Source: FEN-680 sp036845225 | Lineage (GTDB): Bacteria > Actinomycetota > Geothermincolia > Fen-727 > Anoxymicrobiaceae | Direction of reading: 5' to 3' | DNA length: 17,656 bases | Assembly: GCA_036845225.1 (NCBI GenBank) | Contig: DAIUEJ010000053.1 | Coordinates: forward strand, 1-17,656 | Shown: piece after piece, positions 5,154-12,727 of the stretch | Layout: every line of letters begins with the position of its first letter | Position numbering within the stretch: position 1 is the stretch's first letter | Translations under genes and position numbers: made by a program | Notes under the pieces: model-generated | What the model saw: only the letters and a program-made list of their open reading frames with translations | The model's database searches: none | Told to the model about the DNA's origin: nothing

Positions 5154-7842
5154 GGATGTGGGCGCGGAGCACTTTGATCCTGTCGATCAGCAGCACGGGG
5201 ATGAGCGAGCACGCCAGAATCAGAGCCCACGCCTGCGCCGAGGGCGCGTGTGTGTGGAACGCGGTGTGCATGAACGGCAGGTAGAGCACTGCCAGCTGTA
5301 GCGCGATCGAGATCAGGAACGCGCCGAAGAGGTACAGGTTCTCCCACGGCCATGACGAGAATATCGACTTTCTCTCGGAGCGCAGGTTGAACGAGTGGAA
5401 GACCTGCGTCAGAACCATCGTGGTGAAGAGTACGGTGCGCGCCATGTCGAGGCCCACAGTTGTGTACCACGAATAGCCGAGCCAGTAGTTCGCCAGGATG
5501 AAGGAGGCAAGCGCCCCCGCCGTGATTATGAGGCCCTGCCAGAGCAGGTCCAGCTGCCTGGGGACCGCCAGAATGTTCTCCCCGATCTTGCGCGGCGGGT
5601 GCTCCATGACGTCCGTCTCGGGGGGGTCCATCCCGAGCGCCAGCGCGGGCAGCCCGTCCGTGACCAGGTTGATCCACAGGATCTGGGAGGCCACCAGCGG
5701 CAGCGTCTTGAACGCGATTATCGCGATGAAGACGGTCAGCACTTCGCTTATGTTGCACGACAGCAGGAAGTAGATGAACTTCTTCAGGTTCGCGAAGATG
5801 ATGCGCCCCTGCCTCACGGCGGCGACGATCGTGGCGAAGTTGTCGTCGGCGAGCACCATGTCGGAGGCTTCCTTGGCGACGTCCGTCCCGGTTATCCCCA
5901 TCGCGACGCCGATGTCCGCACGTTTGAGCGCAGGGGCGTCGTTCACCCCGTCGCCGGTCATCGCGACCACGTGCCCTCGTGCCTGGAGCGCCTCGACGAT
6001 GTTCACCTTGTGCCGGGGCGATACACGCGCGTAGACGCTTATCTCCTCGACCCGGTCGGTCAGTTGCTCCTGTGTCATCTTCTCGAGCTCGTAGCCCTCC
6101 ACCAGGTGCCTGTCCGGCGCGAGGATGTCCAGCTCGCGGGCAACCGCCGCGGCCGTCGCCCTGTGGTCTCCCGTGATCATTGCGACGTCGATCCTGGCCC
6201 GCCTGCATTCCTGCAGCGCTTTGAACGCCTCCGGCCTCGGCGGGTCTTTCATAGCGAAGGCGCCCAGGAACACCAGGTCGCGCTCGAGCCCCTCGATCAC
6301 GTCCTGCCCCGGCAGCGAGTCGAGCTTGCGGTAGGCCACGGCCAGGGTCCTCAGGGCCTGCGAACCGAGCTCAGTGGTGGCGGCCAGCACCGTCGAACGC
6401 GCATCGGGGGTGAGCCGGACCTCGCCATCTCCCGTCAGCATCCGGTCGCATTTCTCCAGGACAACCTCGACAGCGCCCTTGGAGAACACGATGAATCCGC
6501 CGTTGTCGCGGTGCGCCGTGGTCATCATCTTGCGGTCGGAATCGAAGGGAACCTCGGCGACCCTGGGGTACTCCTCTTCCAGATCGTCTTTATCCAGTCC
6601 GCCCGACTCGGCCGCTTCCAGCAGGGCGACCTCGGTGGAGTCCCCGATGTAGCCTTCGGGCCCGCGCCTCGCGTCGTTGCACAGCGCTGCGGCCAGCTCC
6701 ATCCGGCTGTAAGCCCCCGCCTGCCACGACACACGCTCGTGGAGGATATCCTCGACGAGGTGGTGGAACGCGTCGGCGAAGACGATGTCCGTCACGGTCA
6801 TCCTGTTCATGGTCAGCGTGCCGGTCTTGTCGGTGCAGATGTAGTTCGCGGAGCCCAGGGTCTCGACCGCCGGCAGGTTCCTGATGATGGCGTTTTGCCT
6901 TGCCATCACCTGCGTCCCGCGCGCCAGGGTGATGGTGACGATCGCCGGCAGCCCTTCCGGGATGGCGGCGACCGCGAGGCTGACCGCAACGAGTAGCATG
7001 GTAGCCCAGGGATAGCTCCTGATGAGCCCGACGACAAAGACGACCGCGACTATCATGAGGCACAGGTAGACGATACGTTTGCCGACGTCCCGCAGCTCCA
7101 GCTGGAGCGGGGTCGCTTTCTCCTTGCCCTCCCGCAACATTCCCGCGATCTGCCCGAGCTCGGTGTGGCCCCCGGTGGCGACCACCACCGCGGTGCCGCG
7201 CCCGTAGTCTATGTGCGTGCCCGAGAAGACCATGTTGAGCCGGTCGGCCGGGCCCGTGTCCACTTTGACAACGGCGTCCGAGAACTTCGAGACGGCCTCT
7301 GACTCGCCGGTGAGGCTCGATTCGTTCGCCCGCAGGTTGACCGCCGTCACGAGCCTGGCGTCGGCCGTGACCGCATCGCCCGTCTCGATGACCATGAGGT
7401 CGCCGGGGACCAGGTCCCTGGCGGCGATCTCGACCTCGCCGTCCCCGCGGATGACCTTGACGGTCGGCGCACCGAGCTCCTTGAGCTTCTCCAGGGCCGA
7501 CTCGGCCTTGCCCTCCTGAACGAAGCCGAGTATCGCGTTCAAGAGGACTATGACGAAGATGACAAGGGCGTCGACATACTCCCGCAACAGGGCGCCGCTG
7601 ATGATGATCGCCGCTATCAGCACCCAGATCATGAAGTCGTTGAACTGGAGCAGGAATCGGACGAGCGGCGACTTCCGGCCGGTCTCCTCGAGGGCGTTCG
7701 GGCCGTAGGTCGAAAGCCGCCGCCGCGCCTCATCGGCCGAGATGCCTCTTTCGGGATCGGTGCCCAGGGCCTGCAGCGTCTCAGTGACCTCCAGGCTGTG
7801 CCAGGCCTTCATATGCTTTTCCGGTTGTAGATCTTCCATCAT
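5143..7842 (-). CDS. Calcium-transporting P-type ATPase (P2A/SERCA-like)
   Basis: This membrane pump couples ATP hydrolysis to export of Ca2+. Using ATG 7842 it has 899 residues, a normal length. In order it shows a cation ATPase N-terminal domain (WHSLEVTETLQALGTDPERGIS), two helices, the actuator TGES loop (about 179-182), PEGLP in helix 4 (about 295), the phosphorylation motif DKTGTLT (Asp about 338), the nucleotide-binding FSKGA, DPPR, MITGDHR, TGDGVNDAP and a C-terminal helix bundle. Residues matching the SERCA calcium ligands are present: Glu of PEGLP, Asn and Glu of SCNISE, and Asn, Thr and Asp of INLVTDG. This favours Ca2+ over H+ or Na+/K+. GTG 7848, ATG 7842 and ATG 7839 are all possible starts and no strong ribosome site decides; an in-frame stop at 7873-7875 limits extension. 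The last codons and TAG lie in the REP-like element. It is downstream of rsmA, separated by the tandem repeats. Confidence 0.93.
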   Translation of the reverse strand: MMEDLQPEKHMKAWHSLEVTETLQALGTDPERGISADEARRRLSTYGPNALEETGRKSPLVRFLLQFNDFMIWVLIAAIIISGALLREYVDALVIFVIVLLNAILGFVQEGKAESALEKLKELGAPTVKVIRGDGEVEIAARDLVPGDLMVIETGDAVTADARLVTAVNLRANESSLTGESEAVSKFSDAVVKVDTGPADRLNMVFSGTHIDYGRGTAVVVATGGHTELGQIAGMLREGKEKATPLQLELRDVGKRIVYLCLMIVAVVFVVGLIRSYPWATMLLVAVSLAVAAIPEGLPAIVTITLARGTQVMARQNAIIRNLPAVETLGSANYICTDKTGTLTMNRMTVTDIVFADAFHHLVEDILHERVSWQAGAYSRMELAAALCNDARRGPEGYIGDSTEVALLEAAESGGLDKDDLEEEYPRVAEVPFDSDRKMMTTAHRDNGGFIVFSKGAVEVVLEKCDRMLTGDGEVRLTPDARSTVLAATTELGSQALRTLAVAYRKLDSLPGQDVIEGLERDLVFLGAFAMKDPPRPEAFKALQECRRARIDVAMITGDHRATAAAVARELDILAPDRHLVEGYELEKMTQEQLTDRVEEISVYARVSPRHKVNIVEALQARGHVVAMTGDGVNDAPALKRADIGVAMGITGTDVAKEASDMVLADDNFATIVAAVRQGRIIFANLKKFIYFLLSCNISEVLTVFIAIIAFKTLPLVASQILWINLVTDGLPALALGMDPPETDVMEHPPRKIGENILAVPRQLDLLWQGLIITAGALASFILANYWLGYSWYTTVGLDMARTVLFTTMVLTQVFHSFNLRSERKSIFSSWPWENLYLFGAFLISIALQLAVLYLPFMHTAFHTHAPSAQAWALILACSLIPVLLIDRIKVLRAHIRAR

Positions 7843-7853
7843 GTTCACCAGTC

Positions 7854-7937
7854 TGCCGGCGAGACGCCGGCGCTACGGACACATGCCGGCGAGACGCCGG
7901 CGCTACGGACACATGCCGGCGAGGCGCCGGCGCTACG
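7854..7937. repeat. 30-bp tandem repeat, 2.8 copies, each with a perfect hairpin
   Basis: Units are at 7854-7883, 7884-7913 and a partial one at 7914-7937. Units 1 and 2 are identical and the third differs by A to G in the loop. Each contains GCCGGCG-AGA-CGCCGGC, a 7-bp perfect stem with a 3-nt loop (7855-7871, 7885-7901, 7915-7931), followed by GCTACGGACACA-like spacer. The array fills the gap between rsmA and the ATPase. The rsmA TAG stop (7933-7935, minus strand) is made by the CGTAG within the third unit. On the minus-strand transcript it would give three consecutive stable hairpins upstream of the ATPase start, which could terminate, stabilise or attenuate expression. There is no T-run. 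The origin is unknown. Confidence 0.85.
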
Positions 7938-8847
7938 ATTCCGTGAGCGCATTCGAAAGCCTCGCGAATTCATCGGCCGAGAGCTCCTCGGCGCGGGACC
8001 CTGTGCCTTTTCCGATGCCGCTCAGGGCGGCCTCCAGTCGGTCCCGCTCTACGGACGGCATCCGCGATACCACCGAGTTCACGAGCTTCTTCCGCCGCTG
8101 GTGGAACGCCGCGGTGACGAGCCTGTCGAAGAAATGCTCGTCGGCGGCTTCCGTCATATCCCGCCCTTCACCCGCCGGCCGGCGCACCAGGCGGATGATG
8201 GACGAGTCCACCCGCGGCTTCGGGTAGAAGCTGTTGCGCGAGACGCTCGCCACCCGGCTCACCTTCGCGCGGTACTGTATTTTTACCGATGCCGCCGAGT
8301 AATCCCGCCCGCCGGGCGCGGCGGTGATGCGGTCCGCCACCTCACGCTGGATCATGACCGTGTACTCGGTGAGCCACTCGTACACGTGGAGCCACTCCAC
8401 CAGCAGGGTCGCGGCGATCTGGTAGGGCAGGTTGGAGATCATCTTGACGCCTTCGGGGGGGCCTGCTTCCCACAGCTTCGACACTTCAAAGGTCAGGGCA
8501 TCGGCCTCGATGAGGACCAGGTTTCCCGCGTGGGAGAGCTCGCGCTCCAGGAGCCCGACCAGGCCGCCGTCCGCCTCGACCGCGTAGACGCGCCCTCCCT
8601 GTTCGGCCAGGGCCTGGGTGAGAGCCCCCAGCCCGGGCCCGACCTCTATTACCGTGTCGAACGGCATCAGGTTGGATGCCTCCGTGATGATTCGAAGGAC
8701 GTTCGCGTCGATGAGGAAGTTCTGGCCCATGCCGTGGCGCGGGTGCAGCCCCTCGCTCTGGAGCAGTTCTCTGACCGTCCCCGGCGCCGTCAGGCGCCTG
8801 TGCCCACCCGGGGCGACCCTGCCACCGCCAACACCAGCCGCAGTCAT
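7933..8847 (-). CDS. rsmA: 16S rRNA (adenine1518-N6/adenine1519-N6)-dimethyltransferase
   Basis: RsmA (KsgA) dimethylates two adjacent adenines in the 3' terminal hairpin of 16S rRNA during small-subunit assembly. The 304-residue protein has the family opening HGMGQNFLID (38-47), SAM motif I VIEVGPGLG (66-74), VEAD (90-93) for ribose binding, IEADAL (113-118) and the catalytic NLPY (139-142), then FYPKPRVDSSIIRL and the helical C-terminal domain. The first ~20 residues are a glycine-rich extension that the family usually lacks. Start is ATG 8847, preceded by GGAGGAGGT inside the end of tatD; the frame is open further upstream to 8967 but that part overlaps tatD and shows no homology. One nucleotide separates it from the tatD stop, so the genes are coupled. 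The stop codon is supplied by the tandem repeat. Confidence 0.95.
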   Translation of the reverse strand: MTAAGVGGGRVAPGGHRRLTAPGTVRELLQSEGLHPRHGMGQNFLIDANVLRIITEASNLMPFDTVIEVGPGLGALTQALAEQGGRVYAVEADGGLVGLLERELSHAGNLVLIEADALTFEVSKLWEAGPPEGVKMISNLPYQIAATLLVEWLHVYEWLTEYTVMIQREVADRITAAPGGRDYSAASVKIQYRAKVSRVASVSRNSFYPKPRVDSSIIRLVRRPAGEGRDMTEAADEHFFDRLVTAAFHQRRKKLVNSVVSRMPSVERDRLEAALSGIGKGTGSRAEELSADEFARLSNALTES

Positions 8848-8848
8848 C

Positions 8849-9625
8849 TCAAACGACCTCCTCCGGGATCCCGAAGACCCGCGCCACGTTCGCCGCGAGC
8901 AGGGCCTCCATCTCTTTGAGCGGGATGCCTCGCGCGGCAGCGAGAGCCTCCGCGACATATCGCACACGCTCGGGCACGTTCGGCTTGCCTCTGAATGGTT
9001 CGGGGGAGAGGAACGGGGAGTCGGTCTCGCTGAGCAGCCGGTCCGCGGGCACCAGCGCGGCCATCTCCCTTGTCTTCTGCGAGTTCTTGAACGTCACCGG
9101 CCCCGCGAAGGAGAAGTAATACCCGTGCTTGAGGCATTCATCCAGCACTGGCCGGTCGCCCGAGAAGCAGTGCATGATCACCGGCACCTCGCCGGCGGCC
9201 TCTTCGGCCAGCAGGGCAAGGGCGTCGTCGTGAGCCTCGCGGTCGTGCACGATGACCGGCAGGGAGAGTCTCTTCGCGAGCCTGACCTGCGCGCGAAATG
9301 CCTCTTTCTGCAAGGCGGCGGGGCTCCGGTCCCTGAAGTAGTCGAGGCCGGTCTCGCCTATGGCGACCACGCCGCTGCTCGAGCGCGCCAGTTCCTCCAG
9401 CCGGTCGAGGGCATCCAGGCTCTCCTCGCCGGTATCGTTCGGATGGATGCCGACGGCCGCGAAAACACCTTCGAAAGCCGCCGCGGCCTTGACAGCTTCC
9501 AGGCTCGAAGGGAGGTTGATGCCGATGGTGATGATAGGCGACACGCCAGCCGCGCGGGCGGACGCCACGACGTGGGCGGTGTCCTCTTCTATGAGGTCGA
9601 GGTGCGCGTGGGAATCCGGTATCAA
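8849..9625 (-). CDS. tatD: TatD-family metal-dependent hydrolase (DNase)
   Basis: This 258-residue cytoplasmic TIM-barrel enzyme belongs to the TatD group, whose studied members are metal-dependent 3'-5' exonucleases acting on damaged DNA or RNA. All metal ligands are visible: H6 and H8 in DSHAHLD, E91 in GETGLDY, H127 in IVHDRE, H152 in MHCFSG and D202 in ETDSPFL. GIHPN (59-63) is also typical. Start is TTG 9625, which overlaps the metG TGA as TTGA (9622-9625). GGAGGA ends 3 nt upstream, and the barrel begins immediately, so no later start is reasonable. It is the middle gene of metG-tatD-rsmA, an order found in many Gram-positive-type genomes. Confidence 0.95.
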   Translation of the reverse strand: MIPDSHAHLDLIEEDTAHVVASARAAGVSPIITIGINLPSSLEAVKAAAAFEGVFAAVGIHPNDTGEESLDALDRLEELARSSSGVVAIGETGLDYFRDRSPAALQKEAFRAQVRLAKRLSLPVIVHDREAHDDALALLAEEAAGEVPVIMHCFSGDRPVLDECLKHGYYFSFAGPVTFKNSQKTREMAALVPADRLLSETDSPFLSPEPFRGKPNVPERVRYVAEALAAARGIPLKEMEALLAANVARVFGIPEEVV

Positions 9626-11172
9626 GAATCCTCCGCGGGGGCGTCCAGCTTTCTCGGGAAGAGCGCCTCGCCGCGCGCCGTCTTCGCCCCGGCAGCCAGC
9701 AGCCCCCAGCGGGACGAGTCAGGCAGTCTGGCGGACTCGATCGAGGACTCGAGGCCGAGGTGCTCCCAGATCTTCGCGGCGCTCTCGGGCATGTAAGGGT
9801 AGACCATCAGTGCGATCTGACGCAGGCTCTCCAGGCTGTTGTATAGGACGCGGTCCAGGTCGGCTCTCTTTGCCTCGTCCTTTGCCAGGGCCCACGGGGC
9901 GGAGACGTCCACGTAGCGATTGACCGCGTGGATGAACTCCCAGATCTCGGCGAGCGCTTCGTTGAACGCGAGGCTCTCCAGCTTCTCGGTGGCGGACTCG
10001 ACGGTCGACGCCGCCTTCTCTATGAGGGTGTTGTCCTCGCCGCCGGGCGCCCCGGCCTCGGGCGCCACATTGTCGCGGTACTTGCCGACCATGGTGAGCA
10101 CGCGGCTCTCGAGGTTGCCGAGGTCGTTCGCGAGCTCGGCGTTGTAGCGCTTGAGCATGGTGCGCCGGGAGAAGTTACCGTCGATGCCGAACGAGAACTC
10201 GCGCATGAAGTAGTAGCGGTAGGCGTCGACGCCGAACTCGTCCACCAGGTCGGCGGGGCGCACTACGTTCCCGAGCGACTTCGACATCTTCTGCCCCTCC
10301 ACGGTCAGCCAGCCGTGCGCGAAGACGTGCGTCGGGAGCGGCAGGTCCGCGGCCATCAGCATCGCGGGCCATATGACCGCGTGAAAGCGCAGTATCTCCT
10401 TGCCCATGAGGTGCCAGTCGGCGGGCCACGTCCGCTCGAATCGTGCCCGGTCAGTCCCGTAGTCGATGGCGGAGAGGTAGTTGAGAAGCGCGTCGAACCA
10501 GACGTACATCACGTGTTTCGAGTCGAACGGGCACGGGATGCCCCAGGTGATCGAGGTGCGCGAGATGCTCTGGTCCTCGAGCCCGGCCTTGATGAACGAG
10601 ACCACCTCGTTCTTGCGCGACTCGGGCTGGATGAAGTCGGGGTTGGCCTCTATGTAGGAGAGCACGCGGTCGGCGTACTTGGAGAGGCGGAAGAAGTAGT
10701 TCTCCTCCTTCACCCAGTCGACCGGGCGACCGCACTCGGGGCAGTCCCCCTCGGCCAGCTGGCTCGAGAGCAGGAACGACTCGTCGTGCACGCAGTACCA
10801 GCCCTCGTAAGACCCCAGGAAGACATCGCCCTTTTCCTTGAGCTTCTCGATGAAGAGCTGGGCCACCCGGGTGTGGCGCTCCTGGGTTGTGCGGATGAAG
10901 TCGTCGTTCGAGATGTTGAGCAGCTCCCAGACGTCGGTGAACTGCGAGACGATGCTGTCCACCCACGCCTGAGGGGCCTCGTTCCGCTCGGCGGCGGCCT
11001 GCGCGACCTTCTGGCCGTGCTCGTCCACGCCGGTCAGGAAGAACACCTCGCGGCCCTGCTGGCGCTTGAAGCGCGCGACCACGTCGGCCGCCAGAGTGGT
11101 GTATGCGGTGCCTATGTGCGGCACGTCGTTGACGTAGTAGATCGGCGTCGTAATGTAGAATACCTCGCCCAA
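9622..11172 (-). CDS. metG: Methionyl-tRNA synthetase
   Basis: This class I synthetase charges tRNA-Met and initiator tRNA. The 516-residue protein has the HIGH motif as HIGT (19-22) in PHIGTAYTT, the KMSKS loop at 295-299 in GQKMSKSLGN, and family blocks FLTGVDEHGQK, WGIPCPFD and MYVWFDALLNYLSA. The zinc-knuckle region keeps three cysteines (C127, and C144/C147 in CPECGR), with the fourth position replaced in CVHDES. It has no C-terminal EMAP/tRNA-binding domain, so it is the short form. Start is TTG 11172 with GGGAGGT (complement of 11181-11187) at normal distance. It is first in the metG-tatD-rsmA operon and overlaps tatD by 4 nt. Confidence 0.97.
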   Translation of the reverse strand: MGEVFYITTPIYYVNDVPHIGTAYTTLAADVVARFKRQQGREVFFLTGVDEHGQKVAQAAAERNEAPQAWVDSIVSQFTDVWELLNISNDDFIRTTQERHTRVAQLFIEKLKEKGDVFLGSYEGWYCVHDESFLLSSQLAEGDCPECGRPVDWVKEENYFFRLSKYADRVLSYIEANPDFIQPESRKNEVVSFIKAGLEDQSISRTSITWGIPCPFDSKHVMYVWFDALLNYLSAIDYGTDRARFERTWPADWHLMGKEILRFHAVIWPAMLMAADLPLPTHVFAHGWLTVEGQKMSKSLGNVVRPADLVDEFGVDAYRYYFMREFSFGIDGNFSRRTMLKRYNAELANDLGNLESRVLTMVGKYRDNVAPEAGAPGGEDNTLIEKAASTVESATEKLESLAFNEALAEIWEFIHAVNRYVDVSAPWALAKDEAKRADLDRVLYNSLESLRQIALMVYPYMPESAAKIWEHLGLESSIESARLPDSSRWGLLAAGAKTARGEALFPRKLDAPAEDS

Positions 11173-11201
11173 ACGGTTCCACCTCCCGGTCGGTCAGTCA
11201 A

Positions 11202-11230
11202 ATGATAACAGATGCCCCTACGAGTGTAAG
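11202..11230 (-). promoter_or_regulatory. Candidate promoter for metG-tatD-rsmA
   Basis: On the minus strand CTTACA (complement of 11225-11230, 4 of 6 to TTGACA) and TATCAT (complement of 11202-11207, 5 of 6 to TATAAT) are separated by 17 bp, the optimal sigma-70-type spacing. Transcription would begin near 11195, giving a leader of about 22 nt that includes the ribosome site of metG. This is the only well-spaced pair I found in the divergent metG/TldE-like gap. Pattern-based inference. Confidence 0.45.
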
Positions 11231-11272
11231 GAAAAGTGGAAAATGACCGACGTCACGTGATACGTTAAGGCC

Positions 11273-12658
11273 ATGGTGCAACCTGATTTCGAACCACTGG
11301 ACAAGGCCATCGAGCGCGCCACGGCGCGGGGCGCGACCGACGCCGAGGCATTCCTCGAGAAGGAAGTCGGGCTTTCGGTGCGCGTGTTCGGCGGGAAGGT
11401 GGAGAAGTTCGCGTTCTCCGAATCCCGCGGCATAGGCCTGCGGGTATACCTCGAGGACGGCCAGGGGCGGGCATACACCTCCGACCTGTCGGACGGGGCC
11501 ATCGGAGAGGCCGTAGCCTCGGCGATCGACAGCGCGAAAGTCACCCCTCCCGACCCGGCGCGAGCCCTGCCTGACGCGTCCCTCTATCCGGAGGGCGCCT
11601 CCGGCGGCGAGTACCTCGGAGGGGACCTGGACATCCTCGGCGAAGACCTGGAAACGGTGCCCCCGGGAGACAAGATCGAGTTCGCCCTGAACATGGAGCG
11701 GCTGACCCGCGAGCAGGACGAGCGCGTGACCGGCGTGGAGACCTCCGCGTACATGGAGGGCACGGGCGAAGTCGTCCTGGCAAGCACCAGGGGTTTCAGG
11801 GCCGCCTACCGGGCGTCGGTGTGCTACGGGTACGTCGTCGCCATCGCGGAACAGGAGGGCGAGTCGCAGACCGGCTTCGGCTTCACCGCGGGGCGCTCCT
11901 TCTCGTCACTGGACGCTGAGGCCTCATCGGTCGAGGCGGCGGACATGGCGGTGATGCTCCTGGGCGGGCGGCAGATAGAATCCGCGAGGGTCCCGGTGCT
12001 CGTGGACAACCTGTCGACCGCGGAGATACTCGCGGTGCTCGGCATGGCGCTCTCGGGCGAGTCGGTGGTAAAGGGCAAATCTTTCCTCGCAGGGCGGACG
12101 GGCGAGGCGATCGCCTCGAGCCTGCTCACGGTCGTCGACGACGGGACGATGAAGGGAGGCTTCGGCACCGCCCCCTTCGACGGGGAAGGAGTGGTGGCCT
12201 CTAAGAAGTCGCCCATCGAGGCGGGCGTCCTCAAGACTTTCCTTCACAACTGCTACACGGCCGCGCGCATGGACACCACCACGACGGGCAACGCCGGCCG
12301 CGGGTCCTTCAGGTCGCAGGTCGGGGTCACCCCGACCAACATATTCCTGGAGCCGGGCGAGGTCTCCCCCGAGGAGTTGCGCTCCATGATGGGGACCGGC
12401 TTCGAGGTCCGCGAGCTACAGGGCGTGCACGTCGGATTGAACCCGGTGACCGGCGAGGTCTCGCTGGGGGCGCGGGGCCGCTGGATCGAGAACGGCGAAC
12501 CCGTGCACGCGGTCCGGGAGGTCACCATCGCCGGCACCATCGACGGCATCCTCAAGGGAGTCGTAGGGGTCGGAAGCGACCTGCGTTTCACGCCGCTGCT
12601 GGGCGGCATCGGCACGCCTTCGATCCTGATAGAAGGACTCACGGTCAGCGGCACCTGA
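11273..12658 (+). CDS. TldE/PmbA-like member of the TldD/PmbA family
   Basis: This 461-residue protein matches PmbA/TldE over its length: an N-terminal domain with AFLEKEVGLSVRVFGGKVEKF and SRGIGLRVYLEDGQGRAYTSDLS, and a C-terminal domain with PVLVDN, SLLTVVDDGTMKGGFGTAPFDGEGV, GVLKTFLHNCYTAARM and the closing WIENGEPVHAVREVTIAGTI. In E. coli TldD and TldE form a heteromeric protease that matures microcin B17 and degrades CcdA, with TldD carrying the zinc-binding HExxxH. That motif is absent here, which fits the TldE role rather than TldD. No tldD partner is in the window. Start is ATG 11273 or GTG 11276; TAAGG at 11266-11270 fits the GTG slightly better. It is divergent from metG. Confidence 0.88.
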   Translation: MVQPDFEPLDKAIERATARGATDAEAFLEKEVGLSVRVFGGKVEKFAFSESRGIGLRVYLEDGQGRAYTSDLSDGAIGEAVASAIDSAKVTPPDPARALPDASLYPEGASGGEYLGGDLDILGEDLETVPPGDKIEFALNMERLTREQDERVTGVETSAYMEGTGEVVLASTRGFRAAYRASVCYGYVVAIAEQEGESQTGFGFTAGRSFSSLDAEASSVEAADMAVMLLGGRQIESARVPVLVDNLSTAEILAVLGMALSGESVVKGKSFLAGRTGEAIASSLLTVVDDGTMKGGFGTAPFDGEGVVASKKSPIEAGVLKTFLHNCYTAARMDTTTTGNAGRGSFRSQVGVTPTNIFLEPGEVSPEELRSMMGTGFEVRELQGVHVGLNPVTGEVSLGARGRWIENGEPVHAVREVTIAGTIDGILKGVVGVGSDLRFTPLLGGIGTPSILIEGLTVSGT

Positions 12659-12677
12659 CGCGGGCCGCTTCGCGTTA
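12656..12677 (+). terminator. Weak hairpin after the TldE-like gene
   Basis: ACGCG (12658-12662) pairs with CGCGT (12671-12675) around an 8-nt loop, and the outer TG/TA positions extend it with one wobble pair. It overlaps the TGA stop. No T-run follows, so it is a poor intrinsic terminator. It may simply be a stable GC-rich fold in the 69-nt gap before the acyl-CoA synthetase. Confidence 0.2.
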
Positions 12678-12727
12678 AGACAGTAAGCATTACCGGGGCA
12701 GGGAACGAGGAAGAGGAGGGTCAGGGA

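Noticed and set aside
5395..6996. 533-codon open frame antisense to the Ca2+ ATPase
   Set aside because: Long antisense frames are expected in high-GC coding DNA; the translation is Arg/His/Val-rich and unlike any family, while the minus strand carries every ATPase motif.
7854..7937. CRISPR array
   Set aside because: Units are directly abutting tandem copies with no unique spacers, and no cas genes are present.
7742..8227. Open frame through the 30-bp repeats encoding ARRRRYGHMP repeats
   Set aside because: The repeat unit is a multiple of 3 so any open frame stays open; the flanks are antisense to the ATPase and rsmA, so it is not a repeat protein gene.
9928..11205. 425-codon open frame antisense to metG
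   Set aside because: It is a shadow of the methionyl-tRNA synthetase gene with skewed composition and no recognisable domain.
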